Source: Rhodococcus zopfii NBRC 100606 = JCM 9919
GTDB lineage: Bacteria > Actinomycetota > Actinomycetes > Mycobacteriales > Mycobacteriaceae
DNA: 64,000 nt
Direction of reading: 5' to 3'
Assembly (NCBI RefSeq): GCF_001895025.1
Contig: NZ_BCXI01000015.1
Location: forward strand, 62,001 to 126,000
The notes beneath the pieces are model-generated. The model made no database searches. It was not told the DNA's origin and saw only the letters and a list, made by a program, of their open reading frames with translations. Shown here in pieces: positions 36,182 to 45,511 of the stretch. The position numbers were made by a program, and so were the translations under genes. Each line of letters begins with the position of its first letter. Positions within the stretch are counted from its first letter, which is position 1.

Positions 36182-37389
36182 TGCGGTCCGGGGCGTGGGC
36201 CGCTGCCGAGCACGCGGCACGCGCCTCGCGGACCCGGCTGGTTGCGCTGCTCGCGGCGAGCTCCGGCGACCTCGCGCTCGCCGAGGACGCCGTGGCAGCG
36301 GCGTTCGAGCAGGCACTGACCGTCTGGCCCGAGCGCGGTGTCCCCGCGAATCCGGACGGGTGGCTGCTCACCGTCGCCCGGAACCGGCAGCGTGATGTGT
36401 GGAAGTCCGCCGCGCACCGCACGGCGGCTCCGCTCGAGGATGTGCTCGACAGCGGTGCCGACGCGGTGGCGGTCCTCGACGATGTCGACCCGGACGCGAT
36501 CCCGGATCGACGGCTGGCGCTGTTGTTCGTGTGTGCGCACCCCGCGATCGGGGAGTCCGCGCGCACGCCGCTGATGCTGCAGACGGTGCTGGGTTTCGAT
36601 GCGGCACAGGTTGCTTCGGTGTTCGCGGTCTCCGCATCTGCGATGAGCGGGCGGCTGGTCCGTGCGAAGCGGCGCATCCGCGACGCACGGATCCCGTTCA
36701 CCGTCCCGGACCGCACCGTAATGTTCGAGCGTCTGCCCGCCGTCCTCGAAGCGGTCTACGGGTGTTTCACGATCACCCGCAACCTCGACGTCACGCCGAT
36801 GGGGTCCGAATCACTCTATCTGGCAACAATACTCGCCGAGTCCGTCGACGAACCCGAAGCGTGGGGTCTGGCGTCGCTGGTCGCGTTGTCGCTGAGCCGG
36901 GCGGGCGCGACCGGCGCGACCTTCGTGCCGCTCGACGAGCAGAACCCGGCATCGTGGGATGCCGAACTCGCGCAACGCGGCGAGGACCTGCTCCGCCGCG
37001 CCTCGGCCGGCGGGCGCATCGGACGTTTCCAGCTCGAGGCTGCGATGCAGGCCGTCCACGCCGCCCGCCGTCACACCGGGGTCACGGATTGGTTTGCGCT
37101 CGATACGCTTTCGCGAGCACTGGTAGAGATCGCACCGACTCTCGGCGCGCGGGTCGCGCGGGCCGCGATCGTCGGCCGCGTCGACAGTCCGCGTGCGGGC
37201 CTCGCCGCGCTCGAGGCGGTGGCCCGCGACCATTCCGGCGCAACCTCGTATCAGCCGTTCCACGCGGTGCGCGCCGATCTCCTCGCGCGCGACGGCCGCA
37301 CAGAGGAGGCCCGCGCGGCGTTCGACCGCGCCGCGGAACTCGCCACCGACGACGCGGTTCGCACCTGGCTGCGGAACCGGTCGCCGTAG
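36178..37389 (+). CDS. ECF42-type RNA polymerase sigma factor with C-terminal TPR-like extension
   Basis: The protein has 403 residues. Sigma2 (about 10-75, LAEDAVAAAFEQALTVWPERG and WLLTVARNRQRDVW) and sigma4 (about 115-165, VLGFDAAQVASVFAVSASAMSGRLVRAKRRI) are followed by about 220 residues of helical repeats ending ARAAFDRAAELATDDAVRTWL. This size and the coupled DGPF gene define ECF42. The group has no classical anti-sigma factor; the extension is thought to be needed for activity. Starts at two adjacent ATG codons overlapping the DGPF stop. Confidence 0.88.
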   Translation: MMRSGAWAAAEHAARASRTRLVALLAASSGDLALAEDAVAAAFEQALTVWPERGVPANPDGWLLTVARNRQRDVWKSAAHRTAAPLEDVLDSGADAVAVLDDVDPDAIPDRRLALLFVCAHPAIGESARTPLMLQTVLGFDAAQVASVFAVSASAMSGRLVRAKRRIRDARIPFTVPDRTVMFERLPAVLEAVYGCFTITRNLDVTPMGSESLYLATILAESVDEPEAWGLASLVALSLSRAGATGATFVPLDEQNPASWDAELAQRGEDLLRRASAGGRIGRFQLEAAMQAVHAARRHTGVTDWFALDTLSRALVEIAPTLGARVARAAIVGRVDSPRAGLAALEAVARDHSGATSYQPFHAVRADLLARDGRTEEARAAFDRAAELATDDAVRTWLRNRSP

Positions 37390-37398
37390 TCCGCCGGG

Positions 37399-38055
37399 CT
37401 ATTCCAGTCCCTGCTCGATGGCGTAGCGGGTCAGTTCGACACGGTTGGCGAGCTGCAATTTTCGCAAGGTCGCCTGGACGTGGTTCTCCACCGTCCGGTG
37501 ACTGAGGGTGAGTTTCGCGGCGATCTGCTTGGCGGACATACCTTTTGCGACGAACCGGAGCACCTCGGTCTCCCGATCGGTGAGCGTCGGTGGTGCGGGT
37601 GAGCGCCGGTCCGCCGTCGCCGACATCCGCCGGTACTCGCCGAGCACCAGCCCGGCCAGCCCGGGAGTGAACACCGCCTGGCCGGCTGCCGTGGCCGCGA
37701 CCGCCTCCACCAGTTCGGAGGCCGACGCACTCTTGACGAGATACCCCGACGCACCGGCCTTCACCGCGCCGAGCACGTCGTCGCGTTCGGACGACGCGGA
37801 CAGCACCAGCACCCGGGTCGCGGGCGAGGCGCGCAGCACCGCGACGGTCGCGTCGGTGCCGCTCCCGTCGGGCAGCGACATGTCCATGAGCACGACGGCC
37901 GGCCGCACCGCTGCCGCGCGCCGCCCGGCGGTCCCGACGCTGTCGGCACCGGCGACGACGCGGAAACCCGCGGCCTCGAGGTCGCGGGAAACGGCGTCAC
38001 GCCAGATGGGATGGTCGTCGACCACCATCACCGTGATCGGGGCGGGCTCAGTCAC
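37399..38055 (-). CDS. NarL/LuxR-family response regulator
   Basis: The protein has 218 residues from GTG 38055. Receiver domain with acidic pocket VDD, phospho-acceptor Asp58 in VVLMDMSLPDG and Lys in YLVKSASASEL; C-terminal LuxR helix-turn-helix LTDRETEVLRFVAKGMSAKQIAAKL. It overlaps the kinase stop by 8 bp, so the pair is co-translated. Confidence 0.93.
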   Translation of the reverse strand: MTEPAPITVMVVDDHPIWRDAVSRDLEAAGFRVVAGADSVGTAGRRAAAVRPAVVLMDMSLPDGSGTDATVAVLRASPATRVLVLSASSERDDVLGAVKAGASGYLVKSASASELVEAVAATAAGQAVFTPGLAGLVLGEYRRMSATADRRSPAPPTLTDRETEVLRFVAKGMSAKQIAAKLTLSHRTVENHVQATLRKLQLANRVELTRYAIEQGLE

Positions 38056-39205
38056 GAGTGACCACCCGCGGTACCCGGATCTCCCATTCGGTGCCCTCAC
38101 CGGGAGCACTGTCGAGGACTGCGACACCGCCCAGCCAGGCGGCGCGGCCGACGATCGACTTGGACACGCCCATCCGGCCCTGCGCCTGCGCCTCGGCGAG
38201 CCGACCGTCGGGGATGCCGCTGCCGTCGTCGCGGATGCTGAGGATCACCTCGTCCCCGAGGTCCTCGAGCAGCACGTAGGCCTTGGCGCCGGGACCGGCG
38301 TGCAGCGCGGTGTTCTCCAGGGCCGTGGCGGCGGCGGCGGCGAGCTCGGCGGCACGGACCCGGTCGAGCAGGACGGGATCGGCAGGAGCGGACACCGTCA
38401 CGTTCGCGCCGGCCCGGACGCGCAGCAGTGCGCGCAGATCCACCTGTTCGTCACCGCAGTCGACGCGGGTGTCCTGTTCGGAGATGAGCATCCTCAGCGC
38501 GGCTTCCTGTTCGCCGGCGAGCCGGGCCAGCTCGGCTGCCGGCCCCCCGAGTTCGTTCCCGCGCCGTTGGACGAGCGCGAGCACCTGCAGCACCCCGTCG
38601 TGGACCTGACGGGCGAGCCGGTCGCGTTCCTCGGTGGCGGCGGCCATACGCACCGCCTGTTCGAGCTGCCGGTGGGCGCGGCGCGCGGTCACGGTCGCGA
38701 ACCCCATCGCGACGCCGACCGCGACGAGCACCGGGGCCGTCGCGTCCCGCCACAGGTCGAGGTTGATCTGGTCGCGCACGACGGCACTGACGGTGGCCAT
38801 CACCAGTGCCGAGCAGGTCCCGGCGGCCGGACCACCGAGCACCGCTGCGGACAGCACCGCATTGGCGACCCACAGGGTGGTCGGCATGGTCTGATGGTTG
38901 CTGTACCACTCGGGGTCGGCGACGATCCGGGTCGCGCCCATGAGGGCGATCGCGACGACCTGGTCGAGTGCCACGACCTTCCAGCGTTGCGTCGTTCCTC
39001 GCGACAGCAGCACCGCCGAGAGCACCGACCACCCCGCAAGCACGGCGATGAAGAACCAGCTCAGCTCGGGTCTCGTGTAGTTGGGCACGGTGGAGATCTG
39101 GGAGCTGACCGCATACGCGAGGGTGACGAGGCGGAACACCTGCGAAGCTCGCCACAGCGGTGCATCCGGATCGGCATCATGCCGGTCTCGTACGGTTCCT
39201 CCCAT
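38048..39205 (-). CDS. MacS-type sensor histidine kinase
   Basis: The protein has 385 residues. N-terminal LWRASQVFRLVTLAYAVSS and four to six helices up to about residue 175 match the MacS family. HisKA_3 dimerisation follows with His202 in RLARQVHDGVLQVLALV, then a HATPase with ALENTALHAGPGAKAYV and IRDDGSGIPDG. It phosphorylates the downstream regulator. Signal unknown; the short extracytoplasmic loops suggest membrane-state sensing. Divergent from the adenylate cyclase gene. Confidence 0.87.
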   Translation of the reverse strand: MGGTVRDRHDADPDAPLWRASQVFRLVTLAYAVSSQISTVPNYTRPELSWFFIAVLAGWSVLSAVLLSRGTTQRWKVVALDQVVAIALMGATRIVADPEWYSNHQTMPTTLWVANAVLSAAVLGGPAAGTCSALVMATVSAVVRDQINLDLWRDATAPVLVAVGVAMGFATVTARRAHRQLEQAVRMAAATEERDRLARQVHDGVLQVLALVQRRGNELGGPAAELARLAGEQEAALRMLISEQDTRVDCGDEQVDLRALLRVRAGANVTVSAPADPVLLDRVRAAELAAAAATALENTALHAGPGAKAYVLLEDLGDEVILSIRDDGSGIPDGRLAEAQAQGRMGVSKSIVGRAAWLGGVAVLDSAPGEGTEWEIRVPRVVTRD

Positions 39206-39316
39206 TTCCGACGTTCCCCCGATTCGTATCGATCGAGCAGATCGTAGCCTCCCGGTGACGCGTTTTATGGACCACGACGTGCTGTGACCGTAGCCACAGT
39301 GGTTTGATTTGAAGTC

Positions 39317-40831
39317 GTGCTGAGGTCATATCGGGCTGTTGCGACGACGCTGCGTAGTCGCTGGCCGCTCTATATGGTCTCGATGGGCGCTTCGAATCTG
39401 TTCGGCGCCCTGCTGGTGTTCGCGTTCGTCCGCTACGGCATCCCGATCGCGGAATCGGCGAACATCATCGCGGACCGGGTCCGCAACTTCGCGGTGTTCG
39501 CCGTGTATCTCGCATTCGCCGGTGTCGTCAGTCTCACCGCTGCGGCGGTGATGCTGCGGTCGGTGGTGCGCTGGCAGCTGCGCGGGGGCCCGCCGACGCG
39601 CTCGGAGCAGATGGCCGCGCTGCACGCACCGCTGCGGCAGGCGATCGTGCATCTGGTGTTGTGGATCCTCGGCGGGGTGTTGTTCGTGTTCCTCACCGCG
39701 GAGGAGATGCCGTCGCTGGCCGCGGCGGTGGCGATCACCGTGGCGATGGCGGCGACCAGCACGTTCGGATTCACCTACATGCTCGGTGAACGGATTCTGC
39801 GCCCGGTGGCCGCCCAGGCGCTCAGCGAGGGCCGGTTCGATCGGACCATGGCGCCCGGGGTCGGCACCCGTCTGGCGATGACGTGGGGGCTGGGCACCCT
39901 GATGCCAGTGGCCGGGATCGTGCTGTTGTGCGTCACCCAGCTCACGTCGGATATGGAGTTCTCCCCGGATTCGCTGTCGTGGGCGATCCTCGCGCTGTCG
40001 ATCATGGCGATCGGGCTGGCGCTGGTGCTCTCGACGCTGACCTCGGCGCAGATCTCCGATCCGGTCAAACAGTTGCGCTGGGCGATCGAGCGGGTGCAGC
40101 GCGGCGCGACCGGGGTGCAGGTCGAGGTGTTCGACGGCAGCGAGATGGGCCGTCTGCAGGTCGGCTTCAACCGGATGATGGCCGAGTCCGACGAGCGGCG
40201 GCGGCTGCGCGAACTGTTCGGTCAGCACGTCGGCGAGGATGTGGCGCGCCGCGCGTTGCAGTACGGCACCGAGCTGGGCGGGGAGACTCGATACGTGGCG
40301 GTGCTGTTCGTCGACATGGTCGGCTCCACCGCGACCGCCGCGGAACGGCCGCCGAGCGAGGTCGTGGACCTGCTCAACGAGTTCTTCCGGGTCGTGGTCG
40401 ATGTCGTCGACCGGCACCACGGGTTCGTCAACAAGTTCATGGGTGATGCGGCGCTGGCGATCTTCGGGGCGCCACTGGACCGCCCGGATGCCCCGACGGC
40501 GGCACTGGCCGCGGCGCGCGAGCTGCGGTTCGCCCTCGACGAGATCACCGGCCTCGATATCGGCATCGGCGTGTCGGCGGGGCTCGCGGTGGCCGGCAAC
40601 ATCGGTGCGGCGGAGCGGTTCGAGTACACGGTGATCGGTGATCCGGTGAACGAGGCGTCGCGCCTGACCGAGCTCGCGAAGATGCGTCCGAGCCGGGTGC
40701 TGGCGTCGTCGAGTGCGTTGTACTTCGCCGACGACGAGGAACGCGAGCACTGGGAGCTGGGCGACGAGGTGCAGCTGCGGGGCCGCCGGCGGCTGACCCA
40801 CCTGGCCTCGCCGGTGAAATATCCCGAGTGA
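39317..40831 (+). CDS. Membrane class III adenylate cyclase with HAMP domain (Rv3645-type)
   Basis: The protein has 504 residues. Six helices (to about residue 250), a HAMP segment SDPVKQLRWAIERVQRGATGVQVEVFDGSEMGRLQVGFN region, and a cyclase domain about 325-480. Metal-binding Asp333 (LFVDMVGST) and Asp377 (FMGDAALAIFG), purine-specifying Lys373, and the transition-state Asn/Arg in GDPVNEASRL are all present, so it should make cAMP. Start GTG 39317, not strongly supported by a ribosome-binding site. Confidence 0.9.
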   Translation: MLRSYRAVATTLRSRWPLYMVSMGASNLFGALLVFAFVRYGIPIAESANIIADRVRNFAVFAVYLAFAGVVSLTAAAVMLRSVVRWQLRGGPPTRSEQMAALHAPLRQAIVHLVLWILGGVLFVFLTAEEMPSLAAAVAITVAMAATSTFGFTYMLGERILRPVAAQALSEGRFDRTMAPGVGTRLAMTWGLGTLMPVAGIVLLCVTQLTSDMEFSPDSLSWAILALSIMAIGLALVLSTLTSAQISDPVKQLRWAIERVQRGATGVQVEVFDGSEMGRLQVGFNRMMAESDERRRLRELFGQHVGEDVARRALQYGTELGGETRYVAVLFVDMVGSTATAAERPPSEVVDLLNEFFRVVVDVVDRHHGFVNKFMGDAALAIFGAPLDRPDAPTAALAAARELRFALDEITGLDIGIGVSAGLAVAGNIGAAERFEYTVIGDPVNEASRLTELAKMRPSRVLASSSALYFADDEEREHWELGDEVQLRGRRRLTHLASPVKYPE

Positions 40832-40860
40832 AGTGAGACCGGTCGCAGCAGGGCGTTGGC

Positions 40861-40866
40861 TACGCT
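40861..40866 (+). promoter_or_regulatory. -10 box for a leaderless transcript
   Basis: TACGCT lies 7 nt before GTG 40874. Confidence 0.5.
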
Positions 40867-40873
40867 GATCCGC

Positions 40874-42025
40874 GTGGCGCCGCCTCGCGATGAACCACCC
40901 CGTCCCGGCGCCGCGCCGCGCCGGGGCGGCTTCGTATGGGCGAAATGGCTGCTCGGCGCCGCGCTCGTGGTGTTGCTGACGGTCGAGGCCGTCTACCTGT
41001 GGCCGTCGCTGAGCGATTCGTGGCGGGCGCTGACGGAGATGCATTGGGGCTGGTTCGCAGCATGTATCGCGGCCCAGGCCGCGTCGCTGAGCGGGTTCGC
41101 CGGTGTCCAGCAGCGCCTGCTCCACGCCGGTGGGGTCACCGTCGGGCACTTCCGTTCGGCATCGGTGGTCTACGCGAGTACGGCGATGTCGGTGACCTTG
41201 CCGGCCGGGCCGGTGTTCTCCACGGCGTTCACCTACAAGGCGACGCGCCGCTGGGGTGCGACGCCGGTCGTCGCGTCCTGGCAGCTCGCGGTGTCCGGGG
41301 TGATCGCGACGGCGACCCTCGCGGCGGTCGGGGTGGCGGGAGCACTGGCGGTCGGTTCGCGGGTCAGCCCGGTCACGCTGGTATTGGCCGTCGCCGGTAC
41401 GTTCGCCCTGTTCTTCGGGTTGCGTCAAATCGCGAAGAATCCGTCGTCGATCGAGGCGCTGGGCCTGTGGGTGATCCACCGCGCCAACCGAGTCACGAAG
41501 AAGCCGGCCGAGACGGGCGTGCAGACGTTCGAGCGGATCCTGAGTCAGCTCGAGTCGGTGAAACTCGGTCGCCGGGACGCGCTGACCGCCCTGGGATGGT
41601 CCGGCGTGCACCGGATGTCCGACGTGGCATGCCTGGGTCTGGCGTGCTGGACGGTCGGCGGGGATCCGTCGCTGCCGGGGTTGCTGATCGCGTTCACCGC
41701 GGCGAAAGCGGTGGCGAGTGTGCCGCTGGCTCCGGGCGGACTGGGTTTCGTCGACGGCACGCTGATCGCGACGCTGACGGCGGCGGGGATGAGCGCCTCG
41801 CAGTCGCTGGCGGCGGTGTTCGTGTATCGCGTGGTCAGCTTTGTCATCGTCGCGATCGTGGGCTGGATCGTCATCGCGGTGCAGTACCGGTCGCATCGCA
41901 TCGACGACGCCGAACTGGATCTCGAGCGCGAGCACCAGGCACGGTCACTGCTGACGCGGCGGAGCGAGTCCGCGCCCCCCTCCGGCGACGCGCCGAAGCG
42001 GGATCCGGGCCGGGCCTCATCGTGA
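40874..42025 (+). CDS. Lysylphosphatidylglycerol synthase TM-region family (UPF0104/YbhN-like) membrane protein
   Basis: The protein has 383 residues and about eight helices, with VTLPAGPVFSTAFTYKATRRWG near helix 3 and SVPLAPGGLGFVDGTLIATL late, both typical of the MprF flippase-type domain. There is no catalytic synthase domain, so it more likely flips or binds a lipid or lipid-linked sugar. GTG 40874 follows a leaderless -10 box; an in-frame TTG at 40856 is upstream of that box. Confidence 0.8.
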   Translation: MAPPRDEPPRPGAAPRRGGFVWAKWLLGAALVVLLTVEAVYLWPSLSDSWRALTEMHWGWFAACIAAQAASLSGFAGVQQRLLHAGGVTVGHFRSASVVYASTAMSVTLPAGPVFSTAFTYKATRRWGATPVVASWQLAVSGVIATATLAAVGVAGALAVGSRVSPVTLVLAVAGTFALFFGLRQIAKNPSSIEALGLWVIHRANRVTKKPAETGVQTFERILSQLESVKLGRRDALTALGWSGVHRMSDVACLGLACWTVGGDPSLPGLLIAFTAAKAVASVPLAPGGLGFVDGTLIATLTAAGMSASQSLAAVFVYRVVSFVIVAIVGWIVIAVQYRSHRIDDAELDLEREHQARSLLTRRSESAPPSGDAPKRDPGRASS

Positions 42026-42082
42026 TCCACGCCACAGAGTAGTTGCGCAATCAACCATTCGGTGTCATCGTGGAACACATCA

Positions 42083-42098
42083 GAAGTTGAAACTTCAA
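42083..42098. promoter_or_regulatory. Palindromic operator before the YceI gene
   Basis: GAAGTT-GA-AACTTC (42083-42096) is a perfect inverted repeat; shifted by four bases, TTGAA-AC-TTCAA (42087-42098) is another. It lies 18 bp before the ATG. MarR-type regulators bind sites of this look; none is encoded nearby. Confidence 0.55.
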
Positions 42099-42116
42099 TC
42101 AATACGAGGAGTTGCC

Positions 42117-42674
42117 ATGACGACCACCACCAGCACGACGTTCCCGGGCCTCACCGCCGGCACCTGGGCCATCGACCCCGTCCACTCGACCGTCGGCTTC
42201 ACCGTCCGCCACCTCGTCGTCAGCAAGGTTCGCGGCAGCTTCGAGAACTTCAGCGGCGCCGTGACCGTCGCCGAGGACGGCACCGCGGCCGTGTCCGCCG
42301 AGATCGCCGTCGACTCGATCGACACCAAGAACAGCGACCGCGACGCGCACATCAAGTCCGCCGACTTCTTCGACGCCGAGCAGTTCCCCACCGCGTCCTT
42401 CACCTCCACCGGTGTCCGCAGCACCGGCAAGGGCTACGTCGTCGACGGCGAGTTCACCCTCCACGGCGTCACCAAGCCCGTCGAGCTCGAGCTCGAGTTC
42501 AACGGCGTCAACCCCGGCATGGGCAACGGCCCGGTCGCCGGCTTCGAAGCCACCACCGTCATCAACCGCAAGGACTTCGGCATCAGCATCGACATGCCGC
42601 TCGAGGGTGGCGGCGCCGTCGTCGGCGACAAGATCACCATCAACCTCGAGATCGAGGCCGGCCTGCAGGCCTGA
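42117..42674 (+). CDS. YceI-family lipocalin-like protein
   Basis: The protein has 185 residues. The YceI signature runs AGTWAIDPVHSTVGFTVRHLVVSKVRGSF, then SIDTKNSDRDAHIKSADFFD and the closing GDKITINLEIEA. The family binds polyisoprenoid or other long lipids in an antiparallel barrel. No signal peptide, so cytoplasmic. GAGGAG precedes the ATG. A palindromic operator upstream suggests inducible expression; a strong terminator follows. Confidence 0.92.
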   Translation: MTTTTSTTFPGLTAGTWAIDPVHSTVGFTVRHLVVSKVRGSFENFSGAVTVAEDGTAAVSAEIAVDSIDTKNSDRDAHIKSADFFDAEQFPTASFTSTGVRSTGKGYVVDGEFTLHGVTKPVELELEFNGVNPGMGNGPVAGFEATTVINRKDFGISIDMPLEGGGAVVGDKITINLEIEAGLQA

Positions 42675-42689
42675 TCCGCGGCACCCCCG

Positions 42690-42723
42690 AACGAGCGCCC
42701 TCCGTCCCCGGAGGGCGCTCGTT
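42690..42723 (+). terminator. Terminator after the YceI gene
   Basis: 15-bp perfect arms (42690-42704 and 42709-42723), loop TCCC, followed by TTTC. Confidence 0.85.
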
Positions 42724-42736
42724 TTCGTCGGCGACC

Positions 42737-42742
42737 TACCCT
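42737..42742 (+). promoter_or_regulatory. -10 box for a leaderless transcript
   Basis: TACCCT lies 7 nt before GTG 42750, immediately after the YceI terminator. Confidence 0.48.
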
Positions 42743-42749
42743 TGAGTTC

Positions 42750-43130
42750 GTGAAAAAGTACGCGCCGGCGCTGTTGATCGACATCGTCCTCGTCGTGGTC
42801 TTCGCCGCTCTCGGGCGTTCCAGCCACGACGAAACCCTGAACATTCCGGGTATCGCCACGACGGCGTGGCCGTTCCTCGCCGGCCTCACCGTCGGCTGGT
42901 TCGCGACCGCCGGGCTCTACCGCGACAAGTTCGACGCGCGCGCCGCCGTCCCGACCGGACTCCTGGTGTGGCTGTGCACGCTGATCGTCGGCATGCTGCT
43001 GCGCGCGGCCACCGGCCAGGGCACGGCAACGGCGTTCATCGTGGTCGCGACGATCTTCCTCGGAGTGTTCCTGGTCGGCTGGCGGTTGATCGCCCGCGTC
43101 TGGGCTCGCCGCAGCGTCCCGACCCGGTGA
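42750..43130 (+). CDS. DUF3054 membrane protein
   Basis: The protein has 126 residues and four helices. It begins KKYAPALLIDIVLVVVFAALGRSSHDE and has WPFLAGLTVGWFATAGLY, both typical of DUF3054. Function unknown. Starts at GTG 42750 after a leaderless -10 box. Confidence 0.82.
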   Translation: MKKYAPALLIDIVLVVVFAALGRSSHDETLNIPGIATTAWPFLAGLTVGWFATAGLYRDKFDARAAVPTGLLVWLCTLIVGMLLRAATGQGTATAFIVVATIFLGVFLVGWRLIARVWARRSVPTR

Positions 43131-43194
43131 CGCCGGCGCGTCCGGCCTCCGAAACCTCCGCGCGTGCACTGTTCCCGATGAGAAAGTGACATTC

Positions 43195-44661
43195 ATGAGT
43201 GATCTCGCGGCACGCCAGGATTCGCGATCCGACCACCGGTTCTTCGGCCAGCCGCTCGCTCTGGCCAACCTGTTCGGTGTCGAGATGTGGGAGCGATTCT
43301 CCTTCTACGGCATGCAGGGCATCCTGATCTACTACCTGTACTACTCGGCAGACGAGGGCGGGCTGGCAATCAGCAAGGCGGCCGCAACCTCGATCGTCGG
43401 CGCCTACGGCGGCACCGTCTACCTGTCCACGATCCTCGGCGCGTGGATCGCCGACCGGTTGCTCGGCTCCGAACGGACCCTGTTCTACAGCGCCGTGATG
43501 GTCATGTGCGGCCACGTCGCGCTGGCGCTGATCCCCGGGCTGGCCGGTGTCGGCGTGGGCCTGGTGCTCATCGCCGTCGGCAGCGGCGGACTCAAGGCGA
43601 ACGCGACGTCGCTGGTCGGCGACCTGTACGAAGAACACGACGAACGCCGCGACGCGGGCTTCTCGATCTTCTACATGGGCATCAACCTCGGCGCCCTGGC
43701 CGGCCCGCTGCTCACCGGCTGGGTGCAGACCAGCATGGGCTTCCACTACGGCTTCGGCCTCGCCGCGATCGGCATGGCCATCGGCCTGATCCAGTACTCG
43801 ATCGGGCGCAAGCGGCTCGCGGGCATCGGGGCGACACCCCCGCACCCGCTACCGGCGGCGCTGCGGATGCGCGTCGCGGCCCTCGCGGCCGCCGCCGTTC
43901 TGATCATCGCCGTGGCCGCGCTGACCGGCCTGATCACCACCGACAACATGTCGGACCTCGTGGTGACCCTGACCATCATCGCGGCGGTCGTCTACTTCGC
44001 GCTCATCCTGTCGAGCCGGGCGATCACGCCGGTCGAGCGCAAACGCGTCATCTCGTTCATCCCGATGTTCCTGGCGAGCGCCGCGTTCTGGTCGCTGTTC
44101 CAGCAGCAGTTCACGATGGTCGCGGTGTACTCGGACACGCGGCTCGACCGGAACCTGTTCGGCTGGGACTTCCCGCCGTCGTGGGTGCAGTCGATCAACC
44201 CGGTGTTCATCATCATCTTCGCGGGCGTGTTCGCCGCCGCGTGGACGAAGCTGGGTCCACGCCAGCCGTCGTCGCCGATGAAGTTCTCGATCGGCACGAT
44301 CATCATGGGCGTCGCCTTCCTGTGCTTCATCCCGATGTCCGGTGGCGGGTCGAACAGTGCGCCACTGCTCGGTCTGGCGGGCATCCTGCTGCTGTTCACG
44401 TTCGCCGAACTGTTCCTGTCCCCGGTGGGTCTGTCGCTGTCGACGAAGCTCGCCCCGCGGAGCTTCCACACCCAGATGGTGGCGTTGTTCTTCCTGTCGG
44501 TGGCTCTGGGCACGGCGATGGCCGGCACCCTCGCCAAGTACTACGACGAGAGCAACGAGGTGCCGTACTACCTGTGGATCGGCGGGGCGTCGATCCTCGT
44601 CGGCGTCGTGCTGATGCTGATCTCGCCGTGGATCCGCAAGATGATGCAGGCGGTGCACTGA
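43195..44661 (+). CDS. POT/PTR-family proton-coupled peptide transporter
   Basis: The protein has 488 residues and 12-14 helices. The proton-coupling motif EMWERFSFYGMQ (ExxER) is in helix 1, and FSIFYMGINLGALAGPLLTGW is the PTR2 signature. It imports di- and tripeptides. ATG 43195 is used, three codons inside a possible GTG start at 43186, with GAGAAAG upstream. Confidence 0.92.
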   Translation: MSDLAARQDSRSDHRFFGQPLALANLFGVEMWERFSFYGMQGILIYYLYYSADEGGLAISKAAATSIVGAYGGTVYLSTILGAWIADRLLGSERTLFYSAVMVMCGHVALALIPGLAGVGVGLVLIAVGSGGLKANATSLVGDLYEEHDERRDAGFSIFYMGINLGALAGPLLTGWVQTSMGFHYGFGLAAIGMAIGLIQYSIGRKRLAGIGATPPHPLPAALRMRVAALAAAAVLIIAVAALTGLITTDNMSDLVVTLTIIAAVVYFALILSSRAITPVERKRVISFIPMFLASAAFWSLFQQQFTMVAVYSDTRLDRNLFGWDFPPSWVQSINPVFIIIFAGVFAAAWTKLGPRQPSSPMKFSIGTIIMGVAFLCFIPMSGGGSNSAPLLGLAGILLLFTFAELFLSPVGLSLSTKLAPRSFHTQMVALFFLSVALGTAMAGTLAKYYDESNEVPYYLWIGGASILVGVVLMLISPWIRKMMQAVH

Positions 44662-44713
44662 GTGTTGCGGACGGTCCCGGGCGCGGGTGCAGGCCGTTCC
44701 GGCGCACGGACGG

Positions 44714-45454
44714 CTACCGCACTGCGAGCCACGCGGCGAGACCGAACCCCGCGATCGCCACACCGATCCGCAGCACACCGGCGGGAATGCGCCTGACGAC
44801 CGGCGGGCCGCACCAGCCGCCCGCGGCCGTCCCGATCGCCATCGCGACGGCCGCGGGCCAGTGCACCGGACCGAATGCGGCGAATCCGATCGCGGCGACG
44901 AGGTTCGCGACGCCGAGCAGGTAGCTCTTGAGGATGCTGGCCCGCCAGATGCTCTCGGACGAGCACACGAGGATGAGCGCCAGGAAGATCACGCCGGCGC
45001 CCGCGCCGAAGTACCCGCCGTACACGGCGACGACGAACACCGCCGCCGAGAAGGTGCGCGGCAGGTCGCGGTCCCCGGCGAGCGCGCGGATTCGGGGCTG
45101 GAACAGCAATGCGAGCGCGGCGAGCACCACCAAGTACGGGACGATCGCCTCGAACGACCCATCGGGCGCAGCGAGCAGCACGACCGCACCGGCCACACCG
45201 CCGATCGCCGCATAGGCGGTCCACCGCCACACCCGCGGTCCGGTGTCGACGACCTCGCGCGCCGAGTTGGACAACGCGCCGACCCCGACACCGACCATCG
45301 CGACCGTGTTGGTGACATTCGCCGCGACCGGCGACAGGCCGACCGCGAGGAGGGCGGGATAGGACACGATCGACGCGAGTCCGGTGACGAAGCCGATGAG
45401 CCCGGCGAAGAAGCCCGCGACGACGAGCAGCAGCAGCAGGTCGAAGACGGTCAC
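44714..45454 (-). CDS. TauE/SafE-family membrane permease
   Basis: The protein has 246 residues and seven or eight helices, with the internal repeat typical of TauE/SafE (AGLIGFVTGLASIVSYPALLAVGL and GGYFGAGAGVIFLALILV). Members export sulfite, sulfoacetate or related anions. GTG 45454 follows a TACGTT box by 8 nt. Confidence 0.88.
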   Translation of the reverse strand: MTVFDLLLLLVVAGFFAGLIGFVTGLASIVSYPALLAVGLSPVAANVTNTVAMVGVGVGALSNSAREVVDTGPRVWRWTAYAAIGGVAGAVVLLAAPDGSFEAIVPYLVVLAALALLFQPRIRALAGDRDLPRTFSAAVFVVAVYGGYFGAGAGVIFLALILVCSSESIWRASILKSYLLGVANLVAAIGFAAFGPVHWPAAVAMAIGTAAGGWCGPPVVRRIPAGVLRIGVAIAGFGLAAWLAVR

Positions 45455-45462
45455 GAAGGATA

Positions 45463-45468
45463 AACGTA
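45463..45468 (-). promoter_or_regulatory. -10 box for a leaderless transcript (TauE gene)
   Basis: TACGTT on the minus strand ends 8 nt before GTG 45454. Confidence 0.45.
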
Positions 45469-45511
45469 CCGTGGTCCGATTCCGCCCGCGAACGCTGGTG
45501 CCGGTGCCCGA

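Noticed and set aside
39326-41935. An 869-codon open frame on the minus strand
   Set aside because: It lies antisense to the adenylate cyclase and membrane protein genes, is full of Arg/His/Gln from GC-rich codon shadowing, and shows no domain.
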